From positions 122,706 through 186,705 of the forward strand of contig CADAUZ010000002.1 in assembly GCA_902791215.1 (NCBI GenBank): a stretch of DNA of 64,000 nucleotides, read 5' to 3'. A model generated the notes under the pieces. It worked only from the letters and a program-made list of their open reading frames with translations, did no database searches and had not been told where the DNA came from. This document shows, piece after piece, positions 59,356 through 64,000 of this stretch. The DNA is from Oscillospiraceae bacterium. GTDB taxonomy: Bacteria; Bacillota; Clostridia; Oscillospirales; Oscillospiraceae. Both the position numbers and the translations under genes were made by a program. Position 1 is the stretch's first letter, and each line of letters begins with the position of its first letter.

Positions 59356-59724
59356 ATGAGCGAGAGCTTTACCTATAAGTATTCTGCCGAGCGGCAGAGT
59401 GAGATCGACGCGATCCGCAAGAAATACCTGCCCCCGGTCGAACAGGAGAGCAAACTGGAGCAGCTGCGGAAGCTGGATGCAAGCCTCACGACAACTGCAT
59501 TCATTGTTTCCATGGCTGTCGGCATTGCCAGCGTCCTCGTTTTCGGGATGGGGATGTGCTGCTTTCTGGTGTGGAGGCTTTGGGTCTTGGGAGCGCTTTT
59601 GTGCGTGGTTGGCGTGATCGGGATGCTGTTCGCTCCTGCGCTTTACCGTCGGCTTGTGGAAAAGCGCCGGCAGCAGATCGCACCGGAGATCTTTCGATTG
59701 GCAGAGGAACTGAGTCAAAAATAA
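59356..59724 (+). CDS. Small membrane protein of the two-component operon
   Basis: This protein has 122 residues with ribosome site AGGAGAG and lies 21 bp after the kinase gene. It has a charged helical N-terminus (YKYSAERQSEIDAIRKKYLP), two membrane segments (about 48-72 and 75-95), then a charged C-terminus (RRLVEKRRQQIAPEIFRLAEEL). Similar proteins occur in Firmicutes without a known role. It may be a target or accessory of the sensor kinase. Confidence 0.75.
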   Translation: MSESFTYKYSAERQSEIDAIRKKYLPPVEQESKLEQLRKLDASLTTTAFIVSMAVGIASVLVFGMGMCCFLVWRLWVLGALLCVVGVIGMLFAPALYRRLVEKRRQQIAPEIFRLAEELSQK

Positions 59725-59764
59725 AAGGAATCAGCGTCAGATCATTTCCGGCGCTGATTCCTTT
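59724..59764 (+). terminator. Terminator of the two-component operon
   Basis: aaaggaatcagcg / cgctgattccttt (59724-59736, 59752-59764) forms a perfect 13-bp stem, followed by TT. Confidence 0.85.
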
Positions 59765-59783
59765 TTAGTTGAACAATAAAACG

Positions 59784-59805
59784 GGAGGCGGCTTGCGCCG
59801 CCTCC
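59784..59805 (-). terminator. Terminator of the zinc-ribbon gene
   Basis: ggaggcggc / gccgcctcc (59784-59792, 59797-59805) has a 4-nt loop; on the minus strand it is followed by CGTTTTATT. Confidence 0.8.
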
Positions 59806-59821
59806 TTCGCACTGTATACGG

Positions 59822-60196
59822 TTAATTCACTTCCGCGATGAGTTTTTCATCAACGAGAGCTTCGCCGCACCAACCGCAGTAGTGCATCCCGGCTGCGCTC
59901 TTCTTGCCGCAGTGCGGGCAGACGGTTTTGGTGTGCGTCTTTCCGGCCTCAGCCTCAGCCATCAGCTTGCGGGCTTCCAGAATGGCAGCATAGCGCTCCT
60001 TGATATCCGGGCCGACGGAGCGGTCACCGTCAAGCATGACGACAGTGAGATTGCCGATCTCCCGCGTCATGGTGTGGATCATCTTCTCTGCCTCGGCGGC
60101 CTTGCCGTCCTGCTTCCAATTCAAATTGGTACGTTTCATGCCTTTGACCATACCGTCCATTCCGGCGTAGCATTTTCCCATAAAGTTTGTTTTCAT
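59822..60196 (-). CDS. Zinc-ribbon hypothetical protein
   Basis: This protein has 124 residues. The ATG at 60196 is preceded by AGGAGGAAC; 14 codons upstream in the same frame are not used. The body is helical and charged (KAAEAEKMIHTMTREIGNLTVVMLDG). A C-terminal zinc ribbon has VCPHCGKKSAAGMHYCGWCGEAL, four Cys in two CxxC pairs. The family is unknown to me. It may bind nucleic acid or act as an adaptor. It is divergent from the dehydrogenase gene, and the two promoters share the 60197-60458 gap. Confidence 0.8.
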   Translation of the reverse strand: MKTNFMGKCYAGMDGMVKGMKRTNLNWKQDGKAAEAEKMIHTMTREIGNLTVVMLDGDRSVGPDIKERYAAILEARKLMAEAEAGKTHTKTVCPHCGKKSAAGMHYCGWCGEALVDEKLIAEVN

Positions 60197-60341
60197 TATA
60201 AGTTCCTCCTGTAGAGTATTGATTTGTTTCCTTCTCAAAGGATGGCCCGATTTTACAGGGACGATATTTATAAAAGGTTCCGGATTTGTTAGTATTTCAT
60301 TAAAAAAGAACAGGAATAAAGCTGCAATAGATAAATTTTCG

Positions 60342-60402
60342 CTTTAACAATTCTCAAACATTTCCTGAATAACTCATAAACATTCCTCTGTTATCTTATG
60401 AT
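60342..60402 (+). promoter_or_regulatory. 11-bp direct-repeat activator site and promoter of the dehydrogenase gene
   Basis: CTTTAACAATT (60342), CTCAAACATTT (60353), CCTGAATAACT (60364) and CATAAACATTC (60375) follow head to tail in 11-bp steps; TATGAT (60397-60402) is the -10. The repeats resemble CTTTAACAT x2 upstream of the response-regulator gene at 57534. Confidence 0.6.
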
Positions 60403-60458
60403 CGTCCCAAGGGGATGAAACAAAATAACAATCACTTAACGATATGGAGGAATCAACA

Positions 60459-61508
60459 ATGACTAACAATACAAATGAGCTTTACATCGTTACCGGCGCG
60501 GCGGGAAATCTGGGCAGTGCTATTGTCCACGAACTGGTCAGGCGGGAAAAGCCGGTGCGCGCCTTCGTCCTCCGGGGCGAAGAGGCCGCCAGGCATCTGC
60601 CGAAGGAAGCCCGGGTCATTGAGGGCGACGTGACCGACATCTCTACACTCGAAACGCTCTTCGCGGACCTTCCCGAGAACGCCTCCGTTTATTGCATCCA
60701 CTGCGCGGCCATGGTCTCTGTCAGCAATTTGGTGGCGGAAAAGATCTGGCATGTAAATGTGGACGGAACGCAGTACATCGTCGATAAGTGCCGCGAGCAC
60801 GGCGTGCGCCTCATCTTCATCGGCTCCACCGGTGCCATTCCCGAGCAGCCCATGGGCACGGCAATCAAAGAGATTGACCACTACGATCCCAACGCTGTCA
60901 TCGGTCTGTACGATCAGACCAAAGCGGCCTCCTGCCAGTTGGTACTGGATGCCATTCATAATGGTGAGATTGACGGCTGCCTGATCCTTCCCACCGGAAT
61001 CTCCGGACCGATGGACTACACCTTCGGCAATGTAGCGGGCGTTATCCGCGAATACACTGAGGGCAAGATGCCCGCCGGGGTTGAGGGCACCTTTAACTGC
61101 GCCGACAACCGGGACATGGCCGAGACCATCATCCGTGCCTGCAAAGACGGCCGGACAGGGGAGAGCTACATCCTGGGCGGCGATATGATCGGGATGAAGG
61201 AGGTCTTCGATATCCTCTCCGAGCATACAGGCCTGCCCACCATCAAGACCATCCTGCCTGCCGGCATCGGGAAGCTTCTCGGCAAGATGAGCGATATGGT
61301 CGAGAAGATGACCCGCAAACCCCAGCGCATGACGAGCTTTGCCGTGTATAACCTCGTGCGCAACAACGAATTTGATTGCTCCAAGGCTGTTGCGGAGCTG
61401 GGCTACAATCCTCGCCCCATGGCGCAGAGTATCGCTGAGGAGATCGACTGGATGATCGAGGAGGGCATCGTGACGATTCCTGCTGTGACTGCCCGTACTG
61501 CGGCATGA
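60459..61508 (+). CDS. NAD-dependent epimerase/dehydratase (extended SDR)
   Basis: This protein has 349 residues. The ATG at 60459 has GGAGG upstream. The Rossmann start is YIVTGAAGNLGSAIVHELV with a GxxGxxG-type loop (here GAAGNLG), then YCIHCAAMVSVSN, IFIGSTGAIPE, and the catalytic GLYDQTKAASC with Tyr and Lys in YxxxK spacing. It resembles dihydroflavonol-4-reductase-like dehydrogenases; the substrate is unknown. Its promoter carries response-regulator-like repeats, so it is probably a target of the nearby two-component system. Confidence 0.9.
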   Translation: MTNNTNELYIVTGAAGNLGSAIVHELVRREKPVRAFVLRGEEAARHLPKEARVIEGDVTDISTLETLFADLPENASVYCIHCAAMVSVSNLVAEKIWHVNVDGTQYIVDKCREHGVRLIFIGSTGAIPEQPMGTAIKEIDHYDPNAVIGLYDQTKAASCQLVLDAIHNGEIDGCLILPTGISGPMDYTFGNVAGVIREYTEGKMPAGVEGTFNCADNRDMAETIIRACKDGRTGESYILGGDMIGMKEVFDILSEHTGLPTIKTILPAGIGKLLGKMSDMVEKMTRKPQRMTSFAVYNLVRNNEFDCSKAVAELGYNPRPMAQSIAEEIDWMIEEGIVTIPAVTARTAA

Positions 61509-61562
61509 TCTGTTGGGTATATCGGCTGAAGTCTGAACTATAGAGTGTGAAATACAACCCAT

Positions 61563-61605
61563 AAGGGCGCGCTGCAAAATGCTTAGCATTTTGCAGCGCG
61601 CCCTT
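61563..61605. terminator. Long bidirectional terminator
   Basis: aagggcgcgctgcaaaatgct (61563-61583) and its exact complement (61585-61605) form a 21-bp perfect stem, with TTaaaac / TTatggg flanks. It lies between two convergent genes. Confidence 0.8.
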
Positions 61606-61632
61606 AAAACAAAACCAAAAGAAAAATCGGAG

Positions 61633-62220
61633 CTACGCCTTTTTCCCGACCACCTGGTACATTCTCTCGTCAGAGATCACCGTCGTTACGGTCAGGTGCT
61701 TTCCGAAGATCGCGGCCAGGTCGTCCGCCGGCATGAGGCCGTTGGAGACGTGGCTTGCCGTACCGTGGTGGTGGGCGTCGATCTTCTCACGGCTCATGCC
61801 GTGGGCCACCGTCAGGGTGCCGCCGGGCCTGAGCAGGCCGGAAAGTATCCGAATCAAACGCTCCTGATCGGGGAAATGCGGAAACGCATTGTAGACCACA
61901 ATGCAGTCAAACAGCCTGTCAAATGCCGTAGACTCCACATCGCCGCACAGGATCGTGATGCGCTCCTGCTTAAACTTCTCCTTTGCGATCTCCGCCATCT
62001 TCGGGGAAATGTCGATACCGGTGACAGACGCTACGTTTCGCTTCAAGTAGTCCGGAATCAGCACGCCCGTTCCGCAGGCTACATCCAGGATGTCCTTCCC
62101 TCCCGTGACTGCGGCATTATCCAGAATGGTGTTGATGACCGCGTCGCTGCGTATCGTTTCCGCGTCCCAGCCGGGGGCCAGGCGGTCAAAGAATTCAATG
62201 ACTTCTTTTGTCTCGATCAT
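61633..62220 (-). CDS. Class I SAM-dependent methyltransferase
   Basis: This protein has 195 residues. The ATG at 62220 is 4 bp after the end of the binding-protein gene; a longer frame overlaps that gene and is not used. SAM motifs are DILDVACGTGVLIPDYL, VTGIDISPKMAEIA, ILCGDVES and VVYNAFPHFP. It is the last gene of an ABC transporter operon. Methyltransferases of this type are frequent beside iron/haem transporters of gut Firmicutes. The substrate is unknown. Confidence 0.88.
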   Translation of the reverse strand: MIETKEVIEFFDRLAPGWDAETIRSDAVINTILDNAAVTGGKDILDVACGTGVLIPDYLKRNVASVTGIDISPKMAEIAKEKFKQERITILCGDVESTAFDRLFDCIVVYNAFPHFPDQERLIRILSGLLRPGGTLTVAHGMSREKIDAHHHGTASHVSNGLMPADDLAAIFGKHLTVTTVISDERMYQVVGKKA

Positions 62221-62224
62221 AGTC

Positions 62225-63370
62225 TTATCCGAAGAAGGTCGCCGTGTCGATCTGCTGGTAGCCGCCGAAGCTGGAGGGTGCGGCCGCGATCTGCTCGGCC
62301 AGATCCATGCCATAGAACGCCTGCGTGACCTCATTGGTCTTTGCGGTCATGTCGATATCCGCAAAGAGCTCGGGGTACACGGTTTTGGCGATGAACCAGG
62401 TGTTGATGAGGGCGATCTCGTAGTTGGTATAGTAGGCGTTGTAGGCCATCTCCAGATAAACCTGTCCGTTTTGCCAGGCCTTGCAGGTATCGAACATGTC
62501 GGGCGTCTCGGCAAAGAGGGGCTTGATGTTCTTGACTGCGGCGGCGTCCATGATGATGATGTCCGTATCCTCACCGAGTGCTACAAACTTCTCTTCCTCA
62601 ATGGCCTGGATGCCGGGGGCCGCCAGATCGGTGACGGCATTCTTGACATTGGCGACATTGAAGGAGATGTAGTTCTGCGCGGTCATGAGGTGATTGGTGG
62701 TGCCCCAGTTGCCAAGGCCGCAGATGTAAACAGCGGGCTTGTCCGCGTCGGCAACATCGGCGGTGCGGCGAGTGATCTCCGCGCGCTCACTTTCGATGAA
62801 AGAGACAAGCGCCTCGGCCTTCTCCTCGTTCTGGAAGATGGTGCCGAGCATGCGCATGGTGCCGAAGAAATTCTCGTCAAACACGCCGGCGGGACCTGCC
62901 TTCAGGGTGATGACGGGCACGCCAAGCTGCTCCTGCAGGGCGTCCTCCTTCTCCACATCCTCATACTCGGAGATGACGATGTCGGGATTGCAGGCAAGGA
63001 TCTTCTCCGCCTCGGCTGTCTGGGCCTGGGGGCCGCCGACGCCGCAGGAGGGCAAAGCCGTAAAGCGCTCGCCGTAGGCCAGCATATAGGGGCGGGCCAC
63101 GGAGTCGAACATCTTGGGCCGCTCTGCAAGGGAAGTGTTGTCAATGTCCTCCACGCCGCACAGCAGGCTCACATCGCCGATGTAGCTGTACATGCGCAGG
63201 GCGCCCGCGCCGATGCAGACCACGCGCCTGTAGCTGCCGGGCGTAACCGTGACCTCGCGGCCGATCATATCCGTGACAGTGATTTCATCCGCCGCATACG
63301 CCGTGCCGCCAAAGGCACAAAAGCTCAGCAGCAGGGTCAGCGTCAGGATCAGGGTGATTGCTCTTTTCAT
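62225..63370 (-). CDS. ABC transporter substrate-binding protein (iron/tetrapyrrole type)
   Basis: This protein has 381 residues. A Sec signal peptide (about 1-26, ending TAYAAD) has no lipobox cysteine after it; the Cys at 18 is within the core. The class III binding-protein fold shows ITVTDMIGREVTVTPGSYRRVVCIG, NPDIVISEYED, and IIMDAAAVKNIKPLFAETPD. It is co-translated with the ATPase gene (ATGA overlap at 63367-63370). The substrate could be iron complexes, haem or corrinoid. Confidence 0.9.
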   Translation of the reverse strand: MKRAITLILTLTLLLSFCAFGGTAYAADEITVTDMIGREVTVTPGSYRRVVCIGAGALRMYSYIGDVSLLCGVEDIDNTSLAERPKMFDSVARPYMLAYGERFTALPSCGVGGPQAQTAEAEKILACNPDIVISEYEDVEKEDALQEQLGVPVITLKAGPAGVFDENFFGTMRMLGTIFQNEEKAEALVSFIESERAEITRRTADVADADKPAVYICGLGNWGTTNHLMTAQNYISFNVANVKNAVTDLAAPGIQAIEEEKFVALGEDTDIIIMDAAAVKNIKPLFAETPDMFDTCKAWQNGQVYLEMAYNAYYTNYEIALINTWFIAKTVYPELFADIDMTAKTNEVTQAFYGMDLAEQIAAAPSSFGGYQQIDTATFFG

Positions 63371-64000
63371 GTCTTGGTACCTCCGTTTATGATGATTTTT
63401 TTGCCTTCTATCTGTGCGATGCGGACCTCCGCATCAAAGGTCTTCCGAATGACTTCCTCCGTGACGATCTCCGCGCCCTCGGCATGGCCGATCTTCCCGT
63501 TTTTCATGAAGAAGAAGCGGTCGCCCAGATTGAGCGCCTGATTGAGATCGTGCAGAGAGGTGAGAATGGCAATACCCTTCTCCCTTGCCACACGCCGAGC
63601 CTCGTCAATAATTAACTGTTCGTTGGCGATATCCAGATTGCCCGTGGGCTCGTCGAAGATAAGTAAGCGCGGCTCCTGTGCAAGTGCCCTGGCAATGGCG
63701 ATCTTCTGCCGCTCGCCGCCGGAGAGCTGTTCCACGTTCCGGGCAGCGTAAGTCTCCAGCTTCATGTCCCGGAGGATGGCTTCCACAGCGGCCTCGTCCT
63801 CTCTCCCGGCCTTGTAACCGAAATAGGAAACGCGCCCCATGAGCACCGTGTCAAAGACGCTCAGCGCGCCGAAATGGATACTCTGCGGCACATAGGCGAT
63901 TCGCCGCGCCCGCTCCCGGCGGCTGAGCTTTAATAGCTCCTCCCCGTCAAAGAGGATACTGCCGCTCTCCGGCTTCTGGATGCCGAGGATGTTTTTGAAA
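63367..64000 (-). CDS. ABC transporter ATPase (FepC/BtuD type), cut by the window edge
   Basis: The C-terminal 211 residues are visible. The frame is open to base 64000 and starts outside the window. From the edge it reads NILGIQKPESGSILFDGEELL, so only the Walker A region is missing. The Q-loop YVPQSIH, signature LSGGERQK, Walker B LLIFDEPTGNLD and switch H in TSLHDLNQAL are present. It energises the importer with the binding protein at 62225; the permease gene is probably further upstream on the minus strand. Confidence 0.93.
   Translation of the reverse strand, partial: FKNILGIQKPESGSILFDGEELLKLSRRERARRIAYVPQSIHFGALSVFDTVLMGRVSYFGYKAGREDEAAVEAILRDMKLETYAARNVEQLSGGERQKIAIARALAQEPRLLIFDEPTGNLDIANEQLIIDEARRVAREKGIAILTSLHDLNQALNLGDRFFFMKNGKIGHAEGAEIVTEEVIRKTFDAEVRIAQIEGKKIIINGGTKT

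Overview
The window looks like a chromosomal segment of an anaerobic, GC-rich gut Firmicute, probably near the Oscillospiraceae/Ruminococcaceae. This is inferred from the gene content (NifJ pyruvate:ferredoxin oxidoreductase, class III fructose-bisphosphatase, anaerobic cobalamin pathway, CIRCE operator, Rrf2 regulator) and from GTCATTnnGAAC-type palindromic repeats. No 16S rRNA is present, so the species is not fixed.

1-8.6 kb is a mobile element. It begins inside an IS110-type transposase whose upstream flank folds like a bridge RNA. Next comes a two-gene minus-strand operon with ATGA overlap. Its first gene encodes a 989-residue protein carrying the hallmarks of the single-chain double-psi-beta-barrel RNA polymerase / eukaryotic-type RdRP superfamily (DGEG, FQIR...KGML, ADYDGD). 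Divergent from it are a RepA-like ATPase, a ribbon-helix-helix-like protein, a small protein and a large serine recombinase. The recombinase end reads into non-recombinase sequence, suggesting the chromosomal junction.

8.6-12.2 kb holds a glycosyltransferase and fructose-bisphosphatase. 12.3-32.3 kb is a very compact cobalamin operon behind a cobalamin riboswitch: cbiF, cbiET, cbiA, cobT, cobU, cobS, a CobU-like gene, cobC, cbiB, cobD, cbiP, cbiC, a Cys-rich gene, cbiD, cbiG, cbiH, cbiJ and a secreted cbiK. It ends in a NEAT-like secreted protein and a BtuFCD-type ABC transporter. cbiL is absent.

32.3-42.6 kb, mostly minus strand, carries nifJ, ridA, a class II aldolase, mtnA and mtnK. This set fits an anaerobic methylthioribose salvage (DHAP shunt) route, with methionine gamma-lyase on the other strand. 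Beside it is a pair of HAD proteins, one fused to a ParB/Srx-like domain.

42.7-49 kb holds a Cys-rich peptide plus radical SAM enzyme, an orphan Card1/Can2-like CARF nuclease flanked by 14-bp-phased TTTACATAAT arrays, recG, apbE and tRNA-Arg(CCG).

49-57.5 kb is an accessory zone with decayed genes (MATE, dinB/YolD, ferredoxin). It also has a CIRCE-controlled Hsp20, a tocopherol-cyclase-like protein, a SnoaL-like protein and an Rrf2 regulator sharing one operator, and a macrodomain-SirTM ADP-ribosylation pair. 57.5-61.6 kb has a two-component system whose promoter shares 11-bp direct repeats with a nearby dehydrogenase gene. The window ends in an iron/tetrapyrrole-type ABC transporter operon on the minus strand.
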